A DNA stretch of 64,000 nucleotides from an uncultured Pelagibacteraceae bacterium (GCA_902557385.1 CACDZF010000004.1:1-64000), one strand, 5' to 3'. Numbered from the stretch's first letter, positions 1 to 9,430 are shown. The notes: generated by a model not told the origin, from the letters alone. Translations and numbers: made by a program.

Positions 1-43
1 TCTCTTTAGTAGACTTAACTACTTTTAGGTTGTTTTTAGTCAT
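1..43 (-). CDS. N-terminal fragment of an unidentified protein (MTKNNLKVVKSTKE...), truncated by window edge
   Basis: ATG at 43 (minus strand) and open frame to the window edge; only 14 codons visible. Confidence 0.3.
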   Translation of the reverse strand, partial: MTKNNLKVVKSTKE

Positions 44-151
44 TTTTTGCCTTTTTTTTTGTGTTTTTTATCAATCGAATCATAATATTAAATGTACACA
101 TTTTGTTCTCATTGGCAATAAAAATATTAAATATAGTAAAAACCACCCAAT

Positions 152-1450
152 TTATTGAATTTTAAGGTAATCGCTGTTTAATAAACCAACAGATTTCAGG
201 AGATTAAATTTAGCTAAAAGATAGTTTCTTTGAGAATTAGCTAAGCTTATTTTTGAGTTTAAAAGTATCGTGTTGGATTGAATTAGATCAAGTGTTGATC
301 TTCCAAGTCCTGACTCATATTCGGCGCTTATACCCTCATTTGCAAGTTCTGCTGCTTTAACTTGCGATTTTACTGAGTTTAATAAGCTCTCAGCTGACTG
401 TAAACTTGCCCATGCACTGGTAACATCTGTATCATTTGATTTATTAGCATAATCAAATAATAATTTTTTTCTATTTTTTAAACTTTTGCTTTTGTTTACC
501 TCTGCAAAATTTTTACCTCCCTTAAAAATAGGCCAAGATATAGTTGCTTTAACCGTTTCCTTATCCCTTTCATCAACAGTTGCACTTAAGTCATCTGTTT
601 TTGAAGACTCTAAGGATAAAGTTGCTGAGGGCGAAAATTCAGCTTTTGCAATTGTTACATCTTTTTCTGATTGTTCATATTCTAGCTTAGATATAATTAA
701 ATCTGGATTATTATTTTTAGAAATTTCAATCGCCTGATTTAAGGAAGAAGGAACTTCAAAGATAAATTCATAATTATTATTGAAATTATCTGTGTTTTCT
801 AACGGCCCAATTATCTTTTCATATTCTAATCTTGATGTAAGCACTTCATTTTGTGACTCTATTAATTTTGCTTGTGATTCTGCCAAAGAAGACTCGGATT
901 GCGCAACGTCTGCTAAAGTTACCTGTCCTCTTTCTAGTCTTGATTGATCTGTTTCAACTTGTCTTTCTGATAAATTTACATTACTTAAATTAATTTCTAG
1001 TTTTTGTTTAGCAAAAGCAAGGCCGGTATAAGCTTCTACAGCTTTAAATAAAATATCTTGTTCTTTTTTTAAGTATTTTGCTTGCGCTAAACTTAAGCCA
1101 ATTTTATTTTTTTCGTAACCCGCAATGCCCGCAAATCCTTGAAATAATTTCTGTTCAATTAATACTGATTGAGTTTTAGAGTTTACGTCAGTTACTGCAG
1201 AATTTGCGCCTGATCTATCTGTGTTCTTGCTAGTATCTTCGCTGCTTTTAGAACCTGAAATAGTTAAACTTGGTAAAAATTCACTTTTTGAAATATTAAA
1301 ATCTTCCTCAGAAACATTTAAATTTTCTCTTTCAGCGTTTAATTCTGGGTTATTTTTATATGCTTCAAATAGAGCTTCTGACAAAGATATTGCTTGTGCA
1401 TAATTAAAACTGCTAACTATAAATAAAAAAGCTAGAAATATTTTTTTCAT
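152..1450 (-). CDS. tolC: TolC family outer membrane efflux protein
   Basis: Signal peptide and repeated OEP-type coiled-coil sequence (ISLSEALFEAYKNNPEL..., GQVTLADVAQSESSLAESQAKLIESQNEV). Confidence 0.85.
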   Translation of the reverse strand: MKKIFLAFLFIVSSFNYAQAISLSEALFEAYKNNPELNAERENLNVSEEDFNISKSEFLPSLTISGSKSSEDTSKNTDRSGANSAVTDVNSKTQSVLIEQKLFQGFAGIAGYEKNKIGLSLAQAKYLKKEQDILFKAVEAYTGLAFAKQKLEINLSNVNLSERQVETDQSRLERGQVTLADVAQSESSLAESQAKLIESQNEVLTSRLEYEKIIGPLENTDNFNNNYEFIFEVPSSLNQAIEISKNNNPDLIISKLEYEQSEKDVTIAKAEFSPSATLSLESSKTDDLSATVDERDKETVKATISWPIFKGGKNFAEVNKSKSLKNRKKLLFDYANKSNDTDVTSAWASLQSAESLLNSVKSQVKAAELANEGISAEYESGLGRSTLDLIQSNTILLNSKISLANSQRNYLLAKFNLLKSVGLLNSDYLKIQ

Positions 1451-1452
1451 TA

Positions 1453-1821
1453 TTATTTTTGGTCTAAAGGGTGGTTTTCTCCATCATTAACTGGAACATT
1501 GTCTATTTCAAATGGTTTAACGCCTTCAACACAAGCTATATTTATTCCATATATTTTTGGATTTATTCTTGGTCTATTATGTGTATGTATACCGCAAACT
1601 TTACAAAAATAATGTTGAGCTGTTTTTGTATAAAATTGATACAAGGTTAAAAGATCTTCTCCTTTAACTAATTTAAAATCATCTGGTCCAAGAACTCCTA
1701 TGATGTATCCTTTTTTTTTACAGATAGAACAGTTGCAACGCAAAATCTTTTCAAATCCTTTTTCAGGAACATTAACTACCGCCTCCACTCCTCCACAATG
1801 ACACATTAATTTTTTCTTCAT
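1453..1821 (-). CDS. GFA/CENP-V family (glutathione-dependent formaldehyde-activating-like) protein
   Basis: CHCGGVE, RCNCSICKKKG and FCKVCGIHTHNRP zinc-binding motifs. Confidence 0.8.
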   Translation of the reverse strand: MKKKLMCHCGGVEAVVNVPEKGFEKILRCNCSICKKKGYIIGVLGPDDFKLVKGEDLLTLYQFYTKTAQHYFCKVCGIHTHNRPRINPKIYGINIACVEGVKPFEIDNVPVNDGENHPLDQK

Positions 1822-1935
1822 AATTTTTGCAGACTACCCTTAGTTGAAGTTATCCACAATGTAACAAAATAAAGCTTTTAATGTTCACGTTTTGATTCCT
1901 TTTCGATTCACTTACAGACTCAAAATACAACCTAT

Positions 1936-1964
1936 TTGACTATATTGGGGAATTAGAGTATTAA
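1936..1964 (+). promoter_or_regulatory. Putative sigma70-type promoter of umuDC (TTGACT-N17-TATTAA)
   Basis: -35 TTGACT at 1936-1941, 17-nt spacer, -10-like TATTAA at 1959-1964, 19 nt before the umuD ATG. Confidence 0.45.
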
Positions 1965-1967
1965 TAA

Positions 1968-1982
1968 GAACAAAACAAGAAC
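1968..1982 (+). promoter_or_regulatory. Putative LexA/SOS box, direct repeat GAAC-N7-GAAC
   Basis: GAACaaaacaaGAAC immediately before the umuD ATG (1983); matches the alphaproteobacterial LexA direct-repeat motif GTTC-N7-GTTC on the other strand. Confidence 0.7.
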
Positions 1983-2378
1983 ATGAAATTAACTATACCA
2001 TTTTATCTCCATAAAGCCGGAGCTGGCTTTCCTTCTCCTGCAACAGACTACATAGAAGAAGATGTTGATCTTAACGCCCACCTAATAAAAAACGTTCCAG
2101 CAACTTTTGTTATTCGAGTTCAAGGAAAGTCTATGACCGATGTCGGTATTTATGATGGTGATTTATTGGTGGTAGACAGAAGCTTAGATCCTAAAAATTT
2201 TTCTACTGTAGTTGCAAATGTTCATGATGAATTAGTTGTTAAAAATTTTATTAAATCAAAAAATCAAAATTTTCTATCATCGGGATCAAATAAGATTGAA
2301 GATAAAATTATAATCAACGAAGATTCAAATGTTTTTATTTGGGGGGTTGTTACATATGTCATTCACTCAACGTACTAA
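1983..2378 (+). CDS. umuD: UmuD-like S24 peptidase, translesion polymerase V subunit
   Basis: [18 protein letters not shown] (cleavage-site region), [18 protein letters not shown] (Ser) and [10 protein letters not shown] (Lys). Confidence 0.92.
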   Translation: MKLTIPFYLHKAGAGFPSPATDYIEEDVDLNAHLIKNVPATFVIRVQGKSMTDVGIYDGDLLVVDRSLDPKNFSTVVANVHDELVVKNFIKSKNQNFLSSGSNKIEDKIIINEDSNVFIWGVVTYVIHSTY

Positions 2379-3633
2379 AAAAATAGCTCTTGTTGATTGC
2401 AACTCTTTCTATGTTTCATGTGAAAGACTATTCAATCCCAAGTTGAGAAACAAACCTGTGGTTGTTTTATCAAATAATGATGGCTGTATTATTTCAAGAT
2501 CAACAGAAGCAAAGGCTTTAGGAATTAAAATGGGAGAGCCATATTTTAAAGCAAAAAATATTATCATAAAAAATAATGTCCAAGTTTTTTCATCAAATTA
2601 CTCTTTATATGGAGATTTATCTAGAAGGGTAATGAGAACTCTTAAAAGATTTAATTCCGGAATAGAAATTTATTCTATAGACGAAGCTTTTCTCGATTTA
2701 TCAAATTTTCCCGACAATGAAATGGAAGATCTAGGAAAAGAAATTAGAAGTATAGTTTTAAAATGGACAGGTATACCAACTAGTATTGGGATCGCAAAAA
2801 CTAAAACTCTAAGTAAAGTTGCAAACCATATAGCTAAAAAAAAACAATCAGGTGTTGTCAGTTTAATAGAGGTGGAAAACATTGACCCAATTTTAGAAAA
2901 AGTAGAAATAAATGACATTTGGGGGGTAGGAAAACAATTGACAAAATTCTATCATAAAAATGGAATTTATAATGCTAAGCAATTAAAAAATAAATCTAAT
3001 ACATGGATTAAAAAAAGCTCTAATGTTTTGGGTTCGAGAACTGCAATGGAGCTTAGAGGTATTTCCTGTATAGGTTTAGAAACAACAAGTGCAAAAAGAA
3101 AAAGCTGTATTGTTTCACGTTCATTTGGAAAAAGAGTAGAAGATTTTCAAGAACTAAGGGAAGCTATTGCAAGTTACTCATTAAATGCCTCAGAAAAAAT
3201 TAGATCTGAAGCATTAGTTGCAAAATCAATAACTATTTTTATAAGAACAAGTCCTTTTCAAAATCGTTATGGTTTTTATTCAAATTCAAAAACAATAAAT
3301 TTTCCAATTGCTACCAACAATAGCATCGAAGTTGTAAAGGCAGCTGTATCCGCTTTGAAAACTATTTTTAAAAATGGTTATCGATATCAAAAAGCAGGTG
3401 TGCTATTATCTCATTTATCCAATTCAAATAATGGAAAAAATTTATTTTCTTCAACACGAGATGAAAAAATAAATATTTTAATGAAATCAATTGATAACAC
3501 CAATTACAGATATGGAAGATCAACTTTAAGTCTTGCGAGCGCGGGTGTTCATAAAAAATGGAATATGAGAAGACAACATTCCTCTAAAATAGATACAGCA
3601 GATTTTTATTGTTTGCCGACAATAAAAGCTTAA
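2356..3633 (+). CDS. umuC: UmuC Y-family DNA polymerase V catalytic subunit
   Basis: [41 protein letters not shown] and [11 protein letters not shown]; start set to internal ATG (MSFTQRTKK) rather than ORF start 2329. Confidence 0.92.
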   Translation: MSFTQRTKKIALVDCNSFYVSCERLFNPKLRNKPVVVLSNNDGCIISRSTEAKALGIKMGEPYFKAKNIIIKNNVQVFSSNYSLYGDLSRRVMRTLKRFNSGIEIYSIDEAFLDLSNFPDNEMEDLGKEIRSIVLKWTGIPTSIGIAKTKTLSKVANHIAKKKQSGVVSLIEVENIDPILEKVEINDIWGVGKQLTKFYHKNGIYNAKQLKNKSNTWIKKSSNVLGSRTAMELRGISCIGLETTSAKRKSCIVSRSFGKRVEDFQELREAIASYSLNASEKIRSEALVAKSITIFIRTSPFQNRYGFYSNSKTINFPIATNNSIEVVKAAVSALKTIFKNGYRYQKAGVLLSHLSNSNNGKNLFSSTRDEKINILMKSIDNTNYRYGRSTLSLASAGVHKKWNMRRQHSSKIDTADFYCLPTIKA

Positions 3634-4569
3634 TTAAACAGTATTGATTTTAACGCCTTTTAAAAGAAAATCAGATAGTTGATTAGCTACCATTTCAGCT
3701 ACAACTATTGATGCTTCTGTTGTAGATGCTGCTATATGAGGGGTTAAAATAACTTTTTTATTGTTAAATAGAATGTTTTCTTTTGCGGGTTCCTTTGAAA
3801 AAACATCTACTGCAGCTCCTGCAATTAAATTTTCATTTAAGGCCTCATTTAAGTCTTTCTCATCAACAATATTACCTCTTGCAGCATTTATTATGTATGA
3901 AGTTGGTTTCATTTTTTTATAGTGCTCTTTAGTAATCATCGGTTTACCATCTTTAGGTGCTTTACAGTGAAAGCTAATGATGTCACTTTTGCTGATCAAG
4001 TCATCAAAACTTACATTTTCTACGTGTGGATAATCGTTTTTTCTAGACTCTAATGACTTAGAACATACTAATATTTTCATATCAAAACCTTTAACAAGAT
4101 TGCTTAACCTCACTCCAACATTTCCAAATCCGATTATACCTAAAGTTTTTTTTGAAAGTTCAGTGCCTTTAATATTTTTTTTCTCCCATTGTCCTTTATG
4201 TGTTGTTTCATTTGCAAATGGTGTTCTTCTAAGTACAGACATTATTAAGGCAAATGCATGTTCAGCTGTTGCATTTGCGTTTCCACCAGGAGTGTTCATT
4301 ACAATCATATTTTTTTCTTTAGCTGTTGGTACGTCAATATTATCAACACCAGCGCCAGCTCTACCTATGACTTTTAAATTTTTTGCAGCTTCTATAATTT
4401 TTTTAGTTACTTTTGTTGCAGATCTCACTACCATTCCATCGTAATCTGGAATAATCTTAACAATATCATCCTCGGATAATCCAGTTTTAACATCAACAGA
4501 TATATTATTTTTTTCAAATATTTTTTGAGCAACATTGCTCATCGAGTCTGAAATTAAGACTTTAGGCAT
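3634..4569 (-). CDS. serA: D-3-phosphoglycerate dehydrogenase, short form without C-terminal ACT domain
   Basis: VIGRAGAGVDNIDVPTAKEKNMIVMNTPGGN, GIIGFGNVG and ILTPHIAASTTEA; ends at GVKINTV. Confidence 0.85.
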   Translation of the reverse strand: MPKVLISDSMSNVAQKIFEKNNISVDVKTGLSEDDIVKIIPDYDGMVVRSATKVTKKIIEAAKNLKVIGRAGAGVDNIDVPTAKEKNMIVMNTPGGNANATAEHAFALIMSVLRRTPFANETTHKGQWEKKNIKGTELSKKTLGIIGFGNVGVRLSNLVKGFDMKILVCSKSLESRKNDYPHVENVSFDDLISKSDIISFHCKAPKDGKPMITKEHYKKMKPTSYIINAARGNIVDEKDLNEALNENLIAGAAVDVFSKEPAKENILFNNKKVILTPHIAASTTEASIVVAEMVANQLSDFLLKGVKINTV

Positions 4570-5716
4570 TATTTTTAATTGAATGATAAGCCCAGTCTAT
4601 CCATGGCAGTAGTGCCTTCATGTCACTATTTTGTACAGTAGAGCCTCCCCAAATTCTTATGCTTGGAGGCGCTTTAGGATAACCATTAATATCATTGGCT
4701 ACACCTTCTTTTTCTAAAAGAGAAAATAATTTTTTCAAAACTCCTCTTTGTTCTTCTTCGTTATGTTTTGTGAACCATTCGTCTTTAATCAAAACTGTAA
4801 TACTTGTTGAAGATCTTAAATTCTTATCTTCACACATAAACTTGAAGTTTTCACTTTTGTCTATCCAATCTTCACAGATTTTTAAATTTTCATTTGAAAT
4901 CTTTATTAAACCTTTTGTACCACCTACAGATTCAACCCATTTCAAAGCATCAAGAGCGTCTTCAACACAAATCATTGATGGTGTATTAATAATTCCACCT
5001 TCAAAAATAGCTTTAATTAATTTTTTTTTGTTTGCCAATCTAAATAGTTTTGGAACTGGCCATGGTGGAACATGAGTTTCAAGTCTTTCTACTGCACGCG
5101 GTGATAAAGCTATCATTCCATGCGCTGCTTCTGCTCCTAGGACTTTTTGCCAAGACCAAGTGATTACGTCAAGTTTTTTACAATCTATATCCATTGCAAA
5201 AATTCCTGATGTAGCATCACAAATTGTTAAACCTTCTCTATCATCTGGAATCCAATCACCGTTTGGAATTTTAACACCCGCTGTTGTACCGTTCCATGTA
5301 AACACAACATCATTTTTGAAATTTACTTTAGTTAGATCAGGTAATATTCCATAATCTGTTACATGACTGTTCACATCTTTTAACTTAAATTGTTCAATAA
5401 TATCAATAACCCAGTCTTTCCCAAAATTTTCCCAGGCAAGTACATCTATACCTCTATTTCCGAGTAACGACCACATTGCAGCTTCTAAAGCTCCAGTGTT
5501 AGACCCTGTCATTACGCCTACTAGATAATCATCAGGCAGTTCTAAAATTTTTTTTGATTTAACAATTGTTTCGTTCAATCTTTCTTTACATACCTTATGT
5601 CTATGAGATCTTCCAATCGGAGATTCTTTTAAAACATCTATAGTCCAACCAGGACGTTTTGAGCATGGACCACTTGAAAAGTTTGGATTTTGAGGTTTAA
5701 GATTTGGTTTTTCCAT
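4562..5716 (-). CDS. serC: Phosphoserine aminotransferase
   Basis: NFSSGPCSKRPGW..., PIGRSHRHK, MTGSNTGALEAAMW, VITWSWQKVLGAEAAHGM; overlaps serA by 8 nt. Confidence 0.92.
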   Translation of the reverse strand: MEKPNLKPQNPNFSSGPCSKRPGWTIDVLKESPIGRSHRHKVCKERLNETIVKSKKILELPDDYLVGVMTGSNTGALEAAMWSLLGNRGIDVLAWENFGKDWVIDIIEQFKLKDVNSHVTDYGILPDLTKVNFKNDVVFTWNGTTAGVKIPNGDWIPDDREGLTICDATSGIFAMDIDCKKLDVITWSWQKVLGAEAAHGMIALSPRAVERLETHVPPWPVPKLFRLANKKKLIKAIFEGGIINTPSMICVEDALDALKWVESVGGTKGLIKISNENLKICEDWIDKSENFKFMCEDKNLRSSTSITVLIKDEWFTKHNEEEQRGVLKKLFSLLEKEGVANDINGYPKAPPSIRIWGGSTVQNSDMKALLPWIDWAYHSIKNNA

Positions 5717-5815
5717 AGATTTAGCTTTTGTAGGTATATTGTTTTTTTAAAAATTTGTCACTGTTTTTTTATATATATTTTTTAGAAATAAAAAAGATTA
5801 ATTTTAATTAAAAAA

Positions 5816-7018
5816 TTATTCAAATTCATATGCGACTAGTCCGTCTAAAGGTTTAGGATCAAACCAAGTAGATTTTGGAGGCATATTTAGTTTTTTGTCT
5901 GCAAAACTTATTACATTTTGTGTTTGTGTGGCAAATAAAGCAAAACCAACCTCAGCTTGTTTAGAATTAACTTTTTCTTCGATTGTTTTCAGACCATGAA
6001 ACCCAGCAAGAAAATCTATTCTATTGTCATACCTTGGATCACCAATTCCCAAAATTGGTTCTAATAAATAATAATGCAATAAATTTATATCTAAATTAAT
6101 TATATGAAACAAATTTTGCTCAGGGGGTTCTTTTAATTCTAATGAATACCATTGCTTATCCAAATACATTCCAAATGTTTGGGGTTTATTTGGTTTAAAA
6201 GAAATACTCTGTTTTTCGACTTTGAATTTTTTTTTGATTTCTTTGATAAAATCTTTTGGCGAATAACCATATAAGTCTTTTATCAATCTATTATAGTCAA
6301 GTAGTCTTACCTGACTTTGAGGAAATATTGCTACCATAAAATAGTTATAAAGCTCTTCACCGGTGTGATTAGGATTTTTATGTTTTTTAAATTCTGATAA
6401 TTTTGATAAAGCTTCCATTCTATGATGCCCGTCAGCAATATAGATGCGATTAATAGAATTAAATAAATCACATATTTGTCCAATTTTTTTCTCTTCATTT
6501 AATATCCACATTTCATGCTTACACTTATCTAAAGCTTTAAAGGAATAAATTGGATCAGATAAAGTTTCGCTTTTTAATAATTGATCTAATTGTTTGTTAT
6601 CAGGGTATATTGTATAGATTGGACCTATTTGTGCGTTCAAGTTATCCATTTGTTTAAGCCTTTTTTGTGCACGTTCTAAGAAAATTTCCTCATGACCTCT
6701 AATATGTAAATTGTCATAGGCAGAAAGCTTAGCAGTACCAATTACACCTATTTGTTCATGATTTTGGTCTGATATTTTATAAATATAAAAACTGGTATCA
6801 TTTTCTTTTTTTATAATAGATTTTTCCTTCATTAATTTAAATTGTTCTTTCGATTTTAAATCGTTACCTGCATCAAAAACGTTTAAGTAACTCCAAGGAT
6901 TTTTTTTTAAATGTTCTTTTTTTCCATCCTCGCCAATATGGTCTGTACTTGCTACAGCAACAGAAGATGCATTTTCTTTGGTTGGTCTTAAAGCTTTAAA
7001 AGGATTGATAAAGTACAT
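5816..7018 (-). CDS. DUF1015 family protein with DGHHR motif
   Basis: FNPFKALRP-like N-terminus (INPFKALRPTKENASSVA) and IYIADGHHRMEALSKL. Confidence 0.85.
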   Translation of the reverse strand: MYFINPFKALRPTKENASSVAVASTDHIGEDGKKEHLKKNPWSYLNVFDAGNDLKSKEQFKLMKEKSIIKKENDTSFYIYKISDQNHEQIGVIGTAKLSAYDNLHIRGHEEIFLERAQKRLKQMDNLNAQIGPIYTIYPDNKQLDQLLKSETLSDPIYSFKALDKCKHEMWILNEEKKIGQICDLFNSINRIYIADGHHRMEALSKLSEFKKHKNPNHTGEELYNYFMVAIFPQSQVRLLDYNRLIKDLYGYSPKDFIKEIKKKFKVEKQSISFKPNKPQTFGMYLDKQWYSLELKEPPEQNLFHIINLDINLLHYYLLEPILGIGDPRYDNRIDFLAGFHGLKTIEEKVNSKQAEVGFALFATQTQNVISFADKKLNMPPKSTWFDPKPLDGLVAYEFE

Positions 7019-7030
7019 AAAATTATTTTT

Positions 7031-7903
7031 TTATTCTTTTATGGTATCAATATTAGAGATATTTGATAACGAATTTTTATACTCCTCTAAATTTTCTCTT
7101 GCTGCAAGACTAAAAATAATTCCATTCAAAACTATAATTACAACTACTGGTATTAGTGTAATTATAGAAATAAAATTCGATATAAAGTAACAGTAAATTA
7201 ATAAAAATATTATAGATCTTGCTAACCATGTAAATTTAAAAACTGAAATTATCGATAATGAATGTTGTATTAAATTTGAAAAACTCATTTTTGATGGTCC
7301 GAAATATCTCAGTCCCCGAATAGAGGAGATCGATTTTCTATTTTTTGATACCTTGCATAATGAACCTGAAAAACTATTCCAAGTAGCTTTTTCATTGACC
7401 ATTTTTTCAACAATTGATTTTGGTAGTAAAGTAAAATTACCAAACTTTATATTTTGTCCTGTAAAAATTAAAGTTATTAGCTTGTGTGCTTCGTAACAAA
7501 GTTTAAATAATAAACCTTCTGATCTTTTAATCCTGTTTGCTGTAATTATTTCGTTTGGGTAATCTTTAGATTTTTCTATTAACAAAGTGATTTCTTCAGG
7601 TCTGTCTTCTCCATCTCCATCCATTGGAATAACACAATCAAAATCTTCTTTTTCAAATATAAATTTTAATCCAGCAGCGTTACATCTAGCATGTCCTTTA
7701 TTTTCTTTCATATTAATAATTTTAATTGATTTTATATTTTTAAATTCAAAGCTTTCATTCTCTTTTTCCTCGTTTGATCCATCATTAACAACCAATATAG
7801 ATACCTCATCATCGATTTCACTAATTTGATGGTCAATATTTTTTAAAAGCTCAAAGAGTGATCGCCAATCATTATATATGGGTATTAATATTTTTATTTT
7901 CAT
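7031..7903 (-). CDS. Family 2 glycosyltransferase, membrane-anchored
   Basis: KILIPIYNDWRSLFELL, VVNDGS, CVIPMDGDGEDRPEEI; C-terminal hydrophobic helices. Confidence 0.88.
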   Translation of the reverse strand: MKIKILIPIYNDWRSLFELLKNIDHQISEIDDEVSILVVNDGSNEEKENESFEFKNIKSIKIINMKENKGHARCNAAGLKFIFEKEDFDCVIPMDGDGEDRPEEITLLIEKSKDYPNEIITANRIKRSEGLLFKLCYEAHKLITLIFTGQNIKFGNFTLLPKSIVEKMVNEKATWNSFSGSLCKVSKNRKSISSIRGLRYFGPSKMSFSNLIQHSLSIISVFKFTWLARSIIFLLIYCYFISNFISIITLIPVVVIIVLNGIIFSLAARENLEEYKNSLSNISNIDTIKE

Positions 7904-7907
7904 AAAA

Positions 7908-8033
7908 TCAATTTAGTGAATTCAAAAATCTTATTAGAGACGCAAATATACCATGTCCAGATAATTCAATAACCAGAACAATTAAAACTATAAGAAGTAT
8001 TTTTTTTACTTTGTCATTAAAAAATTTATTCAT
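7908..8033 (-). CDS. 41-aa putative single-pass membrane small protein (MNKFFNDKVKKILLIVLIVLVIELSGHGIFASLIRFLNSLN)
   Basis: ORF read by hand from the minus strand; ATGA overlap with the upstream gene's stop (8030-8032) and stop 4 nt before the downstream GT2 start; hydrophobic core. Confidence 0.6.
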   Translation of the reverse strand: MNKFFNDKVKKILLIVLIVLVIELSGHGIFASLIRFLNSLN

Positions 8034-9352
8034 TTATTACCTACACAAATATTATCTATACAAATAAACTTGTTATAACTATCTAGTTTATTTTTATCTA
8101 GATCTCCTTCCCATGCTGGTCTAGATTTTAGATGATATGATAAATTTCCAGCATTCCATTCATTTCCTAAAACTACATTTATTGGTTCATCAAATTCTAA
8201 ATCCCATTTTTTTTGAACTTTTTGCGCAATGATTTTGCCAGGATAATCTGTTCTTTTGTCTATTTGATTGACTGAAATATAAAAATAAATAATTGGTGAT
8301 AGTAAAAATAAAAAAATGAAAACAAAATAAAAATTTTTTATTTTTTTTAATTTTATTTGTCTTTGGAAAATATAAACCAACAAAGTTCCAAAAAATAAGT
8401 AAAAAGGTGTCATCCACATAGTTCTTATTTTTACCCCTAAAACTAATGAAGTTATAAACATTAAAAAAATTGGCAATATATTAATTGCAAATAAAAAAAG
8501 TAATTTTTTATCTGTAAACTTAAAATTAAACTTTGGCTTAGAAACTAAAAATAAGCTTAATATAAAAAATGGAATTAATATAAAAACTTGTTTGAATAAA
8601 AAAATAATTGGATATTTAAAGTGATCTATAAAATTTGGTTCACTTAATCCCGTTCTATGAAGCCCATAGCTGATCGTAATATAATCATTATTTATTAACC
8701 ATATTATATGTGGAATTAACAAAATAATGAAAACTATAAACGATATTATATAATTAGAGTCATATTTTTTATCTTTTTTTATGAAGATTAAATAAAAAAA
8801 TATTAAGTCAATAGAGACTAACAGATAAATAAACAGATATTTTGATAAAAAACCTAATGCCGCAAAAACACCCAATAAAGCACAGTCTTTAACATCAATA
8901 TTTATTTTATTATAAAGTTTCCAAGAATAGTAAACAGTTAATGCCCAAAAAGGTAATTGACATACATTCACGTTGAATTCTGGTGATGTAAAGTTATAAA
9001 AGTAAATTGTCTCAAGTAGTAATACTGAAAATAATGAAAGATTTTTATTTCTTAAAAATTCATTAGAAAACCTCCAAACAATAAAAAAAGAGAATATTAT
9101 AAAAATTTGACTTAAGAAATAATACGCCCAATCTTTGCTACCAAAAATTCGATAAAAAATTTCTACAAAAAAAGCACTCGCTGGTGGGTGTTTATTAAAT
9201 CCCCAGTCTAGATTACTTCCCCACGCTAAAGCCTCGATTGTGTCTAATGGTAAATTCTGATTTGATAGTGTGGGAATCAAGGTCCAAACAATTAAATGAA
9301 TTGTTAAAAATATATAGAATATTTTATTTATATTTGTTTTATAAATATTCAT
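8030..9352 (-). CDS. GT39/ArnT-like membrane glycosyltransferase
   Basis: Multi-TM protein with LPLDTIEALAWGSNLDWGFNKHPPASAFFVEIFYRIFGSKDWAYY. Confidence 0.85.
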   Translation of the reverse strand: MNIYKTNINKIFYIFLTIHLIVWTLIPTLSNQNLPLDTIEALAWGSNLDWGFNKHPPASAFFVEIFYRIFGSKDWAYYFLSQIFIIFSFFIVWRFSNEFLRNKNLSLFSVLLLETIYFYNFTSPEFNVNVCQLPFWALTVYYSWKLYNKINIDVKDCALLGVFAALGFLSKYLFIYLLVSIDLIFFYLIFIKKDKKYDSNYIISFIVFIILLIPHIIWLINNDYITISYGLHRTGLSEPNFIDHFKYPIIFLFKQVFILIPFFILSLFLVSKPKFNFKFTDKKLLFLFAINILPIFLMFITSLVLGVKIRTMWMTPFYLFFGTLLVYIFQRQIKLKKIKNFYFVFIFLFLLSPIIYFYISVNQIDKRTDYPGKIIAQKVQKKWDLEFDEPINVVLGNEWNAGNLSYHLKSRPAWEGDLDKNKLDSYNKFICIDNICVGNK

Positions 9353-9381
9353 TTATCTAAATTTATACGAATTAACTTGTA

Positions 9382-9409
9382 TTGACACCCTTTAATTGCC
9401 GAATATACT
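9382..9409 (+). promoter_or_regulatory. Strong sigma70-like promoter of dksA (TTGACA-N16-TATACT)
   Basis: TTGACA 9382-9387, 16-nt spacer, TATACT 9404-9409. Confidence 0.65.
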
Positions 9410-9430
9410 TCGGTTCGTTAAAATTATAAC

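Noticed and set aside
486-737. Short plus-strand ORFs antisense to tolC
   Set aside because: Overlap a clear TolC-family gene; no start context or domain.
5717-5815. Possible serC leader RNA in the gap upstream of serC
   Set aside because: AT-only tract with weak complementarity; no recognisable serC-motif or riboswitch core could be read.
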